From the NCBI RefSeq assembly GCF_011058315.1, contig NZ_CP049298.1, positions 806,001 to 870,000 of the forward strand: DNA of 64,000 nucleotides, read 5' to 3'. Source of the stretch: Chryseobacterium sp. POL2. GTDB taxonomy: Bacteria > Bacteroidota > Bacteroidia > Flavobacteriales > Weeksellaceae. A model generated the notes under the pieces. It was not told the DNA's origin. It searched no databases and saw nothing but the letters and a program-made list of their open reading frames with translations. The position numbers and the translations under genes were made by a program. Positions 35,958 to 45,100 of the stretch are shown here, in pieces (positions within the stretch are counted from its first letter, which is position 1; each line of letters opens with the position of its first letter).

Positions 35958-37736
35958 ATGTCACATGTAAGAATCCAAAGTATATCAATAGAAAATTACC
36001 GTTCATTTGGAGATATTCAGGAATTTTCTTTTCCTAATTCTGATTATCGTAAGCCAATTTCTATTATAGGCTATAATAATGCTGGAAAAAGTAATTTATT
36101 GAATGCTATTTTATATGGAATTGGTGAAAAATTTATATCAGACAAATCATTTGAAATTGTAGATCAACATAATTTACAGATTGATAATCATATTCATATT
36201 AATACTTCGATAGATGGAAGTGATTATGCACCAAACAATAGATTTGGAAGACAATCTATAGCTGGTAATTATCATATATTTACAAGTATAGAAAATGATG
36301 AATTGAGAAGTAAATGTGAGCCATCTTTTTTTGGGAAAGGAAAACATTACAATATATTTTATATTAATTTTCATAATATTAAAGAAGAAATTTCTACTCA
36401 AAAAACAAGTTGGGGAAATCTTAAATCGTTTCTAGCTAAGCATATACAAAAGTTAGTAGATGCTGACAATACGATGAAAGCTAAAAAAGATGTTTTTGAA
36501 AATGAAGTTAAAGATGCAACGGATAAAGTTTTAGATAATTCTCAGTTAAAACAATTTATTGAAACTATACAAAAAAATTACCATCAAAACCTTAGAAATA
36601 ACAGTTGCGCTGTTGATTTTGGTTTGCCTAGTTATGAGGATATATTTCTAAAAATGATGTTTAAAGTTGGTTTAAATGGTAATTCCGAGAATCTAATTCC
36701 TATTGATCATTTTGGAGATGGCTTTATTTCTATGTTTGTTATGGCAGTTATACAAGCAATTGCGGAAACTAATATCGATGATAGATGTTTGTTTTTATTT
36801 GAAGAGCCGGAGAGTTTCTTACACGAAAATCATCAAGAGTATTTTTATAAGATGGTTTTATGTACTCTTGCTGAAAAAGGTCATCAAGTAATATATACTA
36901 CACACTCAGACAGAATGATTGATGCTTTTGATACAAAAGGTATTATCAGATTAGATACTGACGAAAATAATCAAACAATTAAAGCTTATAATAATATTGG
37001 AAATTTTGTAGATCCGCTTTTAGGGTTAAACCCTGCTGATTTTGATGAGCCAATTAATGTAGCACGATTTAACGAATATATCAAAACGGTTGAACCTAAT
37101 CTTAATAGAATGCTTTTCAGTAAAAAAGTAATTCTTGTAGAAGGGCCTAATGATGTTTTAGTTTATAAAGAAGTAATAAGGAGAAAAGTACTAGAAGCTA
37201 TTGCTACAAGAGATAATATAATTGATAAATCTAAATTTGCGGATACTTATTTAAATTTTGAAAATATATCATTTGTTTGTCATCATGGAAAGGCAACAGC
37301 CTTATACATTGTTGAATTGTGTAAACATTTTCAGATAGATTATTTCTTAATTAATGATTGGGATTTTGATTTAGCAGATATTTCTATCGCCCAAATTAGA
37401 GGGTTTGCAGATTTAAACGCATTGCAAACCGATCCTATTTATACAGGTGGTGATACTACTAAAAAAGGAATGCTGACAACAAATAGAAAATTAATTGAAA
37501 GTACTGAAAAAGAAAGAATTCATTTTAATGTTAAAAAGCTCGAAACAGTAATTGGCTATAATAGTGTAGATAAAAGTGGTTTGAAAATATGGAATCATAT
37601 TAATAATCCAGGTTTTATAATTACGGATAATTTGTTTCCTGAAAATTTGGCTCTGTTTGTAGGGATAAATAATTTAACACATGTTAATCCATTACAAAAC
37701 ATACAAGTTGAATTAAATGATGATTTGCCATTTTAA
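35958..37736 (+). CDS. OLD-family ATPase with TOPRIM domain (candidate defence nuclease)
   Basis: A 592-residue protein with an ABC/SMC-type ATPase: Walker A GYNNAGKSNLLNAIL and Walker B FLFEEPESFLHE with a downstream His switch (TTHSDRM). A TOPRIM-type C-terminal domain starts KKVILVEGPNDVLVYKEVI and includes YFLINDWDFDLADI. This is the layout of OLD and GajA endonucleases, which nick or cut DNA in antiphage defence. No UvrD-like GajB gene follows, so it is a stand-alone OLD protein rather than Gabija. It lies inside the hsdS-hsdR interval. Confidence 0.82.
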   Translation: MSHVRIQSISIENYRSFGDIQEFSFPNSDYRKPISIIGYNNAGKSNLLNAILYGIGEKFISDKSFEIVDQHNLQIDNHIHINTSIDGSDYAPNNRFGRQSIAGNYHIFTSIENDELRSKCEPSFFGKGKHYNIFYINFHNIKEEISTQKTSWGNLKSFLAKHIQKLVDADNTMKAKKDVFENEVKDATDKVLDNSQLKQFIETIQKNYHQNLRNNSCAVDFGLPSYEDIFLKMMFKVGLNGNSENLIPIDHFGDGFISMFVMAVIQAIAETNIDDRCLFLFEEPESFLHENHQEYFYKMVLCTLAEKGHQVIYTTHSDRMIDAFDTKGIIRLDTDENNQTIKAYNNIGNFVDPLLGLNPADFDEPINVARFNEYIKTVEPNLNRMLFSKKVILVEGPNDVLVYKEVIRRKVLEAIATRDNIIDKSKFADTYLNFENISFVCHHGKATALYIVELCKHFQIDYFLINDWDFDLADISIAQIRGFADLNALQTDPIYTGGDTTKKGMLTTNRKLIESTEKERIHFNVKKLETVIGYNSVDKSGLKIWNHINNPGFIITDNLFPENLALFVGINNLTHVNPLQNIQVELNDDLPF

Positions 37737-37739
37737 AAC

Positions 37740-37802
37740 ATGAAACATACCAAAACTCAATTAGAACAAGCTTTTATAAGCCTTTTGGTGATAGAGGAGT
37801 AA
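37740..37802 (+). pseudogene. Copy 1 of the hsdR 5' end (fragment)
   Basis: ATG and 19 further codons (MKHTKTQLEQAFISLLVIEE, then stop) resemble the hsdR start MKYTESQLEQAFISLLETE. The copy starts 3 bases after the OLD gene stop. It is the most diverged of the three copies, so it may be the oldest. Confidence 0.88.
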
Positions 37803-37851
37803 TCAAATTTTTTGAAACAGTGGGCGAAGTTAGTAAGGACGTAGATAGTAA

Positions 37852-37872
37852 GGACGAATTGCAATTCGCCCC
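37852..37872. repeat. REP palindrome upstream of the RAYT gene
   Basis: GGACGAATTGCAATTCGCCCC: the RAYT-associated palindrome with one change (A for G in the left arm), preceded by AGTAAGGAC repeats. It lies 44 bases before the transposase start. Confidence 0.85.
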
Positions 37873-37915
37873 AACAAAAAACTATCAGTATATTATACTT
37901 TTAAATAGCTAAGCT

Positions 37916-38557
37916 ATGAAACAATACAACCCAAATAAACACCATCGCAGATCGATACGTTTGGTTGGCTATGATTATAGCCAAGCGGGATTGTATTTTG
38001 TTACTTTAGTTTGTCAAGATAGAGCGCAATTGTTTGGTGATATAAAAGATGGTATCATGTATTTGAATGAATTTGGGCAAATTGCTGCCGGTGAGTGGTT
38101 GCATACGCAGGAAGTGCGAAATAATGTTGTATTGCACGAATTTGTAGTAATGCCTAATCATATCCATGGTATTATAGAAATACTATATCCTAAAGAATCC
38201 AGCAATATTGTCGGCGCTTTTAAATCGCCATCCCAAACCATAGGTGCAATCATCAGAGGCTATAAAATAGCTACAATAAAACGAATAAAAGAACTAGGAA
38301 AACGAACAAAAGATAGTAAGGGCGAATACAGTAAGGGCGAAGATAGTAAGGGCGAAAGTAAGGGCGAAAGTAAGGGCGAATTGCAATTCGCCCCAACCGC
38401 CCCAACGAGGGGAATCATAAAATCCTTAGATTATAAGATCTGGCAACGTAACTACTATGAACATATCATAAGAGATGAAAAGGCTTATATCAATATCAGT
38501 AATTACATTATTGAAAATCCTCTTAATTGGGAGGAAGACCAATTGAATACACCATGA
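37916..38557 (+). CDS. REP-associated tyrosine transposase (RAYT)
   Basis: A 213-residue Y1 transposase of the RAYT type: N-terminal RLVGYDYSQAGLYFVTLVCQDR, the HUH metal motif VVMPNHIHGII, and the tyrosine region WQRNYYEHIIRDEKAYINISNYIIENP. It processes single-stranded REP hairpins. Its own coding region contains five AGTAAGGGCGAA repeats and the REP palindrome in frame (SKGESKGESKGELQFAPTAPT), between helices and before the tyrosine. Its stop overlaps the ATG of hsdR copy 2. Confidence 0.93.
   Translation: MKQYNPNKHHRRSIRLVGYDYSQAGLYFVTLVCQDRAQLFGDIKDGIMYLNEFGQIAAGEWLHTQEVRNNVVLHEFVVMPNHIHGIIEILYPKESSNIVGAFKSPSQTIGAIIRGYKIATIKRIKELGKRTKDSKGEYSKGEDSKGESKGESKGELQFAPTAPTRGIIKSLDYKIWQRNYYEHIIRDEKAYINISNYIIENPLNWEEDQLNTP
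38315..38393. repeat. In-frame REP tract inside the RAYT gene
   Basis: Five copies of AGTAAGGGCGAA, with short spacers between some of them, lead into the palindrome GGGCGAATTGCAATTCGCCC (38374-38393). The tract keeps the transposase frame open. Confidence 0.9.
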
Positions 38558-38622
38558 AATACACCGAATCACAACTAGAACAAGCTTTTATCAGTCGTTT
38601 GAATAAAAAAATACAGAAGTAA
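38554..38622 (+). pseudogene. Copy 2 of the hsdR 5' end (fragment)
   Basis: The first ~40 bases match the hsdR start closely (MKYTESQLEQAFIS), then the frame diverges (RLNKKIQK) and stops. The ATG overlaps the RAYT stop codon. It precedes the AbiE module. Confidence 0.92.
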
Positions 38623-38631
38623 ATTACGCTA

Positions 38632-38666
38632 TTTTGTAACAAATTTTCACTAAATTTGTTACAAAA
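38632..38666. promoter_or_regulatory. Inverted-repeat operator upstream of abiEi
   Basis: Perfect 15-base arms, TTTTGTAACAAATTT and AAATTTGTTACAAAA, around a 5-base centre, 17 bases before the abiEi start. AbiEi antitoxins autorepress through inverted repeats at this position. Related TTACAA/TTGTAA elements recur behind the operon. Confidence 0.75.
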
Positions 38667-38683
38667 CATAAAGATATTAACAA

Positions 38684-39298
38684 GTGAAATCCTCTAAAAA
38701 TCAAATAGAAACAAAGGTTTTAAAATCATCATTAGGCGAAGTATTTTTCGCTGAAGATTTCTATACGTATGGTTCACCAGGTAATATCCGTTTAACGCTT
38801 TTTCGTTTGGTTAATGAAGGCATATTAGAACGTTTGGCTCAAGGCATTTATCTAAAACCCAAAAGAGATCCGTTGTTAGGTACCCTTTATCCTACTACGG
38901 AAGAAATAGCCAAGCAAATAGCACAACGCGACAAAGCACGTATTGCCCCAACGGGTGTATTCGCTTTGTATTTGTTGGGGCTAACCACACAAGTTCCTCT
39001 AAAAGCGGTGTATCTGTCCGATGGTTCACAAAGAGAAATTAAAATAGGAAACCGCACCATTCAATTCAAAAAAACAGTTCCTAAAAGTTTTGCCATAAAA
39101 GATGAATTATTACATCTCATCGTACAAGCCTTTAAAGAAGTGGGACAAAAAGAAGTAACCACTGATTTTTTAAAAAAAATAAAACCCTCTATACTTCAGC
39201 TTGATGACCAAGTGGTACAAAAACAATTAAAATATGCTCCAGTTTGGATTCAGAAACAGATAAATAACCTTTATACAACTTCCCAAAATGTGGATTAA
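38684..39298 (+). CDS. AbiEi-family antitoxin (type IV toxin-antitoxin)
   Basis: A 204-residue protein starting at GTG. A winged-helix N-terminal domain (FFAEDFYTYGSPGNIRLTLFRLVNEGILERLAQGIYLKP) precedes the AbiEi-type C-terminal domain (RIAPTGVFALYLLGLTTQVP; YLSDGSQREIKIGNRTIQFKK). The antitoxin opposes the nucleotidyltransferase toxin without binding it and represses the operon. The toxin gene starts 11 bases before its stop. Confidence 0.88.
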   Translation: MKSSKNQIETKVLKSSLGEVFFAEDFYTYGSPGNIRLTLFRLVNEGILERLAQGIYLKPKRDPLLGTLYPTTEEIAKQIAQRDKARIAPTGVFALYLLGLTTQVPLKAVYLSDGSQREIKIGNRTIQFKKTVPKSFAIKDELLHLIVQAFKEVGQKEVTTDFLKKIKPSILQLDDQVVQKQLKYAPVWIQKQINNLYTTSQNVD

Positions 39299-40283
39299 TC
39301 TTTCTACTGAACAAAAAATACAAGTATTAGAACAAACAGGTATTGCCAAAGGTTTACCTGCTTTTGTGATTGAAAAAGATTGGTGGGTTTGCATATTATT
39401 AAGGGCTATTTTTCAATCAAAATACGCAGATTCCATTATTTTTAAGGGAGGTACCTCTTTAAGTAAAGCCTATCATTTAATAGATCGTTTTTCGGAAGAT
39501 ATTGATTTAATTATTGATCGGCATTTGTTAGGATTTGACATTCTTGATTCAGGTTCAAAAATAAAAAAATTGCGTAAAGCCTCAGGTTCCTTTATCATTA
39601 ATGAATTTAGACAAGAATTGATGCATCAATTACAGCAAATGGGGATTTCAAAAGAAGATTATGAAATACAATATAACGAGCACGTAGACGATACAAGTGA
39701 TCCCAATACATTAGAAATTCATTATCACTCTGTTGTACCCGTCAGCAATGTCTACATTCAACAGCGTGTTTTGTTAGAAATGGGAGCAAGATCTTTAACA
39801 GAACCAGCAGAAACAAAACCAATCATCTCATTTATAGACGAGAACTATAAGGGTTTACCTTTTGCAGAAGAAACTTTTAATGTACAGGTGGTTGTTCCTA
39901 CACGTACTTTTATAGAAAAGACTTTATTACTTCATGAAGAATTTTCGAAACCTATTGATAAAATCAGAACCGATAGATTAACACGTCATTTTTATGATTT
40001 AGATAAAATGATGACAGCTGGTTATGGGGAACAAGCCATTGAAGATGACGAACTATTCCAAACCATCGTTGAGCATCGTAAAAACGTTAATCCATTAAGA
40101 GGTTTAGATTATTCAAATCATCAAAAAGGAAAACTAAGCATTATTCCACCCGATGAAGTGATTTCAAAATGGGAAGAAGATTATAAAACGATGCAAGAAA
40201 ATATGATTGTTGGAGAAAGTTTATCTTGGGATGAACTTTTACAAAGATTGAAAAATATCGAAAATGCTTTCAATCAAATTTAA
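39288..40283 (+). CDS. AbiEii/AbiGii-family nucleotidyltransferase toxin
   Basis: A 331-residue nucleotidyltransferase-fold protein. The signature FKGGTSLSKAYHLIDRFSEDIDLII holds the GG-S motif and the catalytic Asp pair (SEDIDL). A helical C-terminal part includes RLTRHFYDLDKMM. Characterised relatives modify tRNA acceptor ends and stop growth during phage infection. It is encoded in an operon with AbiEi. Confidence 0.93.
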   Translation: MWINLSTEQKIQVLEQTGIAKGLPAFVIEKDWWVCILLRAIFQSKYADSIIFKGGTSLSKAYHLIDRFSEDIDLIIDRHLLGFDILDSGSKIKKLRKASGSFIINEFRQELMHQLQQMGISKEDYEIQYNEHVDDTSDPNTLEIHYHSVVPVSNVYIQQRVLLEMGARSLTEPAETKPIISFIDENYKGLPFAEETFNVQVVVPTRTFIEKTLLLHEEFSKPIDKIRTDRLTRHFYDLDKMMTAGYGEQAIEDDELFQTIVEHRKNVNPLRGLDYSNHQKGKLSIIPPDEVISKWEEDYKTMQENMIVGESLSWDELLQRLKNIENAFNQI

Positions 40284-40320
40284 GATTCATAATTATAAAA
40301 TAGTAGCCTGATTTCAGGTC

Positions 40321-40392
40321 ATGTTACAAAATGTCAAAAATTGTAACACGTTATTTTTTCATGTTACAAAAAGTCGAAAATTGTAACACGTT
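40321..40392. repeat. Two 32-base inverted-repeat units behind abiEii
   Basis: Two nearly identical units (40321-40352, 40361-40392), each starting ATGTTACAAAA and ending TTGTAACACGTT, with a 40-base period. Each contains the GTTACAA/TTGTAAC pair also used in the abiEi operator, so AbiEi could bind here too. Confidence 0.8.
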
Positions 40393-40442
40393 CTACTATT
40401 TCAATTACAAAAGCCAAAAAAACACAACTTGAAAAAGTTATT

Positions 40443-40520
40443 ATGAAATACACCGAATCACAATTAGAACAAGCATTTATAAGCCTTTTGGAAACAATTA
40501 ATAATAAGACAGAAAATTAA
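40443..40520 (+). pseudogene. Copy 3 of the hsdR 5' end (fragment)
   Basis: The first 52 bases match the true hsdR start with 2 differences and encode MKYTESQLEQAFISLLET before the frame diverges and stops (25 codons). About 30 upstream bases also resemble those before hsdR. It precedes the HipBA module. Confidence 0.93.
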
Positions 40521-40555
40521 AACGTCCGTTATTTAATACGTTTTAATTATATTTG
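40517..40555 (+). promoter_or_regulatory. Operator and -7 box of hipBA
   Basis: Perfect arms TTAAAACGT and ACGTTTTAA (40517-40525, 40538-40546) 12 bases apart, abutting the -7 box TATATTTG (40548-40555). The position suits autorepression by the HipB-like protein, whose ATG is at 40575. Confidence 0.75.
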
Positions 40556-40574
40556 TATGAAATAACGCACATTT

Positions 40575-40856
40575 ATGAAGAAGCAACTTGTTTTACCTAG
40601 ATATAAAAACGCCTTGGGACAAATGGGAGAGCAAATTAAACTTGCTCGTAAACGTCGCAAATTAACGGCGGTGCAAGTCGCAGAAAGGGCAGATATTTCG
40701 CGTTCTACCTTAAGTTTAATAGAGAAAGGAGAACCTAGTGTGGCGATGGGGGCTTATTTTAATGTACTTCGTGTCTTAGGCTTACAAGATGATTTTTTAA
40801 AGTTAGCTGCTGACGATACGTTCGGGAGAAAATTACAAGATTTAGACTTATTATAA
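40575..40856 (+). CDS. hipB: HipB-like antitoxin (XRE family)
   Basis: A 93-residue HTH protein (GEQIKLARKRRKLTAVQVAERADISRSTLSLIEKGEPSVAMGAYFNVLRVLG). In HipBA modules it binds and inhibits the HipA kinase and represses its operon. The stop is 1 base from the HipA start. Confidence 0.93.
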   Translation: MKKQLVLPRYKNALGQMGEQIKLARKRRKLTAVQVAERADISRSTLSLIEKGEPSVAMGAYFNVLRVLGLQDDFLKLAADDTFGRKLQDLDLL

Positions 40857-40857
40857 G

Positions 40858-42108
40858 ATGGCTGTACAAAAAACAGATATTTATGTGTATGCAGATTGGC
40901 TGGGGCTAGAAGGTCCTCTGCTCATGGGCATTTTATCAGCCCATCAAGCCAAGGGGCGTAAAGCGTTCAGCTTTTCGTACGATAAGCAATGGCTTAAGTC
41001 TGGTCACCAATATCAGTTAGATCCCGATTTACATCTATACACAGGGCCACAATTTGCCAACGAAAAAGAAAATTTTGGTCTTTTTTTGGACAGTATGCCT
41101 GATACTTGGGGACGTACCTTAATGAAAAGACGTGAAGCCCAAATGGCCAAACTAAAAGGTGAAAAAGCAAAAACGCTATACGATATCGACTTCTTGTTGG
41201 GTGTATATGATGATACGCGAATGGGCGCCTTGCGTTTTAAACTAGATCCAAATGACGATTTTTTAGATAACGATACAGAAAAAGCGACACCACCTTGGTC
41301 TACTGCGCGAGAGTTACAACAAGCTGTCGTTCATTACGAAAATGACATTGACAATGAAGCCATGAGCAAATGGTTGCAACTATTAATCGCACCTGGTTCT
41401 TCTTTGGGAGGAGCACGTCCGAAAGCGAATATTTTAGATGAGAACAAGCATCCTTGGATCGCTAAATTTCCATCTAAAAATGATACAATAGATAAAGCGG
41501 CTTGGGAATATTTAGCGTATCAATTAGCGATACAATCCGGTATAACTATGGCCGAATGTAAAATAGAGAAGATTAAGGGATCGTATCATACTTTTTTTAC
41601 CAAACGTTTTGATCGTGTAGGTACTCATCGAATTCATTTTGCATCTGCGATGACCATGACTGGTAATAATGAAGAAACCATCAAACATCAGCCGGCCAGT
41701 TATTTAGATTTAGTGGAGTTTATCCAAACTAAGGGAACTCATATCAAAGAGAATTTAGCGCAATTGTGGAGAAGAATCATTTTTAATATTGCCATATCCA
41801 ATACCGACGACCATTTACGAAATCATGGGTTTATTTTAACGAAAGAGGGTTGGATTTTATCACCTGCTTATGATTTGAATCCATCGATAGATAAAGACGG
41901 TTTGGCGTTGAATGTAGACATGGATAATAATGCCTTAGATTTTGATTTAGCGAAAAGTGTCGGTGAATATTTTCGATTGACACCCAAAGAAATGGATCAG
42001 ATAATTGAAGAAGTGACCGCTGTCGTTAAAAATTGGCAAGCGATTGCAAAACAAATTGGCATTCCACGAGCAGAACAAGAATTAATGGCAAGTGCATTTT
42101 ATACATAA
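40858..42108 (+). CDS. hipA: HipA-like serine/threonine kinase toxin
   Basis: A 416-residue HipA family kinase. The N-subdomain is followed by the nucleotide loop GSSLGGARPKANILD, whose Ser is the autophosphorylation region in E. coli HipA, the lysine strand WIAKFPS, and the catalytic loop ISNTDDHLRNHGFIL and metal segment AYDLNPS. Characterised HipA phosphorylates glutamyl-tRNA synthetase and causes growth arrest. Confidence 0.95.
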   Translation: MAVQKTDIYVYADWLGLEGPLLMGILSAHQAKGRKAFSFSYDKQWLKSGHQYQLDPDLHLYTGPQFANEKENFGLFLDSMPDTWGRTLMKRREAQMAKLKGEKAKTLYDIDFLLGVYDDTRMGALRFKLDPNDDFLDNDTEKATPPWSTARELQQAVVHYENDIDNEAMSKWLQLLIAPGSSLGGARPKANILDENKHPWIAKFPSKNDTIDKAAWEYLAYQLAIQSGITMAECKIEKIKGSYHTFFTKRFDRVGTHRIHFASAMTMTGNNEETIKHQPASYLDLVEFIQTKGTHIKENLAQLWRRIIFNIAISNTDDHLRNHGFILTKEGWILSPAYDLNPSIDKDGLALNVDMDNNALDFDLAKSVGEYFRLTPKEMDQIIEEVTAVVKNWQAIAKQIGIPRAEQELMASAFYT

Positions 42109-42160
42109 TGTTTGAATGATATTTCACAAAAACTAAAAAACTGAACTTTAAAAAGTGACC

Positions 42161-45100
42161 ATGAAATACACCGAATCACAATTAGAACAAGCTTTTATCA
42201 GCCTTTTGGAAACAGAAGGCTATCACTATATTAACGGAAAAGAGTTAACAAGAACATCTAATCAAGACGTTTTATTGAAAGATGATTTACGTTCTTTTCT
42301 TTTAAACCGTTATCCTGATTTAGAAGAAATTGAGTTGGAAAGTTTGGTGAACGAAATCGCCTTTCAATCGGCTTCTAATTTGTATGATTCCAATAAATAC
42401 ATCTGTAAATTATTGGCAGATGGTTTGATTTTTAAACGCAACGATCCATCAAAAAAAGATTTACATATTCGTTATATCGATATTGAAAATATCAGAAACA
42501 ACAACTTCAAAATTGTTAATCAATTAGAAATTCAAGGTTCGGAATTGCGTATTCCTGACTTGATTTTGTATATCAACGGAATTCCTGTCGTGGTTTTTGA
42601 ATTTAAAACTGCTATTAAGGAAGAAATTAGCATTCATGATGCGTTTAAACAATTAACGATTCGCTACCGCAGAGATATTCCCGAACTAATGAAATACAAT
42701 GTGTTTTGTGTAATTTCGGATGGCGTGAATAACAAAGCAGGAACGGTATTTTCACCTTACGAATTTTATTACGGTTGGAATAAAATTACAGGCGATGAGA
42801 AAAAAGCATTATCAGGAATCGAAACCACAACATCAATCGTTCACGGAATGCTGAATCAAAACAGATTGGTAGACATTATTCACAATTTTGTTTTATTTCC
42901 TGATAATTCAAAACACGAATTGAAGATTTTGACTCGTTATCCGCAGTATTATGCTTCAAATAAATTGTATCAAAATATCTTGAAACATCGCAAACCCGAA
43001 GGCGACGGAAAAGGGGGAACTTATTTTGGTGCAACAGGTTGTGGGAAAAGTTATACGATGTTGTATTTATCACGTTTGTTGATGCGTTCTACAGAGTTTT
43101 CTAGTCCTACCATTATCATTATTTCAGATCGTACAGATTTAGACGATCAGCTATCCAAAGATTTCACCAATGCGAAGAAATTTATTGGCGATGAAAACAT
43201 CATTAACATTGAATCAAGAGCCGATTTAAGAGAGCGTTTACGTGGAATTGAAAGTGGAGGCGTTTATTTAACAACGGTTCAGAAATTTGCTGAGGATGCT
43301 GAAATTTTATCTGATCGTACCAACATCATTTGTATTTCAGATGAAGCCCATCGTTCGCAAGTCAATTTAGACTTAAAAGTAAAAATTGACGAAGAAAAAG
43401 GTGTAACAAAATCGTACGGTTTTGCTAAATATTTACACGATTCTTTGCCTAATGCCACTTATGTAGGCTTTACAGGAACTCCTATTGACAAGACTTTAGA
43501 GGTTTTTGGCGATGTCGTGGATCAATACACCATGTTTGAATCGGTAAATGATGAAATCACCGTTCGTTTGGTGTATGAAGGTCGAGCTGCAAAAGTGAAT
43601 TTAGATTACAATAAAGTTCAAGAAATTGAATCCTATTACGAAAATGCCGTAGCAGAAGGCGCATCAGAATATCATGTAGAAGCCAGTCAGAAAGCCATTG
43701 CCAATATGGAAGTGGTTTTGGGTGATAAAGATCGCATCAAAGCCATTGCAGAAGATTTTATCGAACATTATGAAAATCGTGTAGCAGAAAATGCAACCGT
43801 TGCAGGTAAAGTGATGTTTGTTTGTGCTTCTCGTGGCATTGCGTATAAGTTGTATCAGACCATTATTAATCACCTGGGTGCTAGAAGCTCCAGCTTCGAG
43901 CAAAACAATAACGCCCAACAATCCAGCTTCGAGCAAGGCCAATCTATAGATCCTACTAATTATGCACAATACTTCACAAAATCGTTTGGACTTCCAGAAG
44001 AATGGCATACAAGAAACCTTCCACATCGAAATAAAAAAGAACTCATACAATTTATAACTTTTCGACTAGCAGACAGCTTACCTCAAAACACCCTAAAACA
44101 AATTGAGCAAGAAATAAAACATCTATCAGACAAAGAAAAGGATATAGAAAAAAGAAAAAAGCACGAATATTGGTTAGACAAAGGCCTAGGATCTTGTGCA
44201 TTATCTAAACTAGAAATGGCAACAAAGGTTAAGGAAGCATTTCTGTATCATGACGGTACAAAATATGATTTACTAGCTTGGTCCATTATGCCTAACCACG
44301 TTCATCTATTAATCAAAACAAAAGAAGACCTTCCTAAAATCATTCAATCATTAAAATCCTATATTGGAAAATGGGCATTACAGCATAATGAAGAATACAA
44401 TTTAGGATTAGATAAAGAAGCAACACAATTTTGGATGCCAGAGTATTGGGATAGATTTATACGAGATGAAGCACATTTTAACGCCACTATTCAATATATT
44501 TTAAACAATCCCGCAAAAGCAAAACTACCTAAAGATCATATTGCGTATAAATTCACGGGAGTTGGAGACGGTTTAGAAGCGGAAGCTAATCGAATGAAGC
44601 AGGAGCTTCATTCGGCCCAGGAGATTTATTCAACCCAAAAGCTACATGCATCTCAAATTAAAATGGTAATGACCCGTAATAAAGACGATGAAAAGGAATT
44701 ATGGGACTTGTTAGGTACTAAAGAGGATAGAAAAGAATTAGAGAGACAGTTTAAAGACATTGAATCTAATTTCAAAATTGCTATTGTAGTAGATATGTGG
44801 TTAACAGGATTTGACGTACCTTTCTTGGATACAATTTACATTGATAAACCTTTACAAACGCATAATTTAATCCAAACCATTTCTCGTGTTAATCGTAAAT
44901 ACCAAGGAAAAGACAGAGGTTTGGTTGTTGATTATATTGGCATTAAAAAGAATTTGAATCACGCTTTGGGGTTATTTAATAATCAAACAGCAGAGGACGA
45001 TTTTGAAGACATTGCACAAGCCGAAATCATTGTACGTGATCAAATGGATTTGTTGCGACAATTTTTGCATCGATTTGATACAAAAGATTATTATGAAGGC

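Noticed and set aside
35958-37736. Gabija system
   Set aside because: No UvrD-like GajB helicase follows; the next element is an hsdR start fragment and a RAYT.
43874-44650. Intein in HsdR
   Set aside because: There is no intein splicing motif or homing endonuclease; the block is a HUH-type RAYT.
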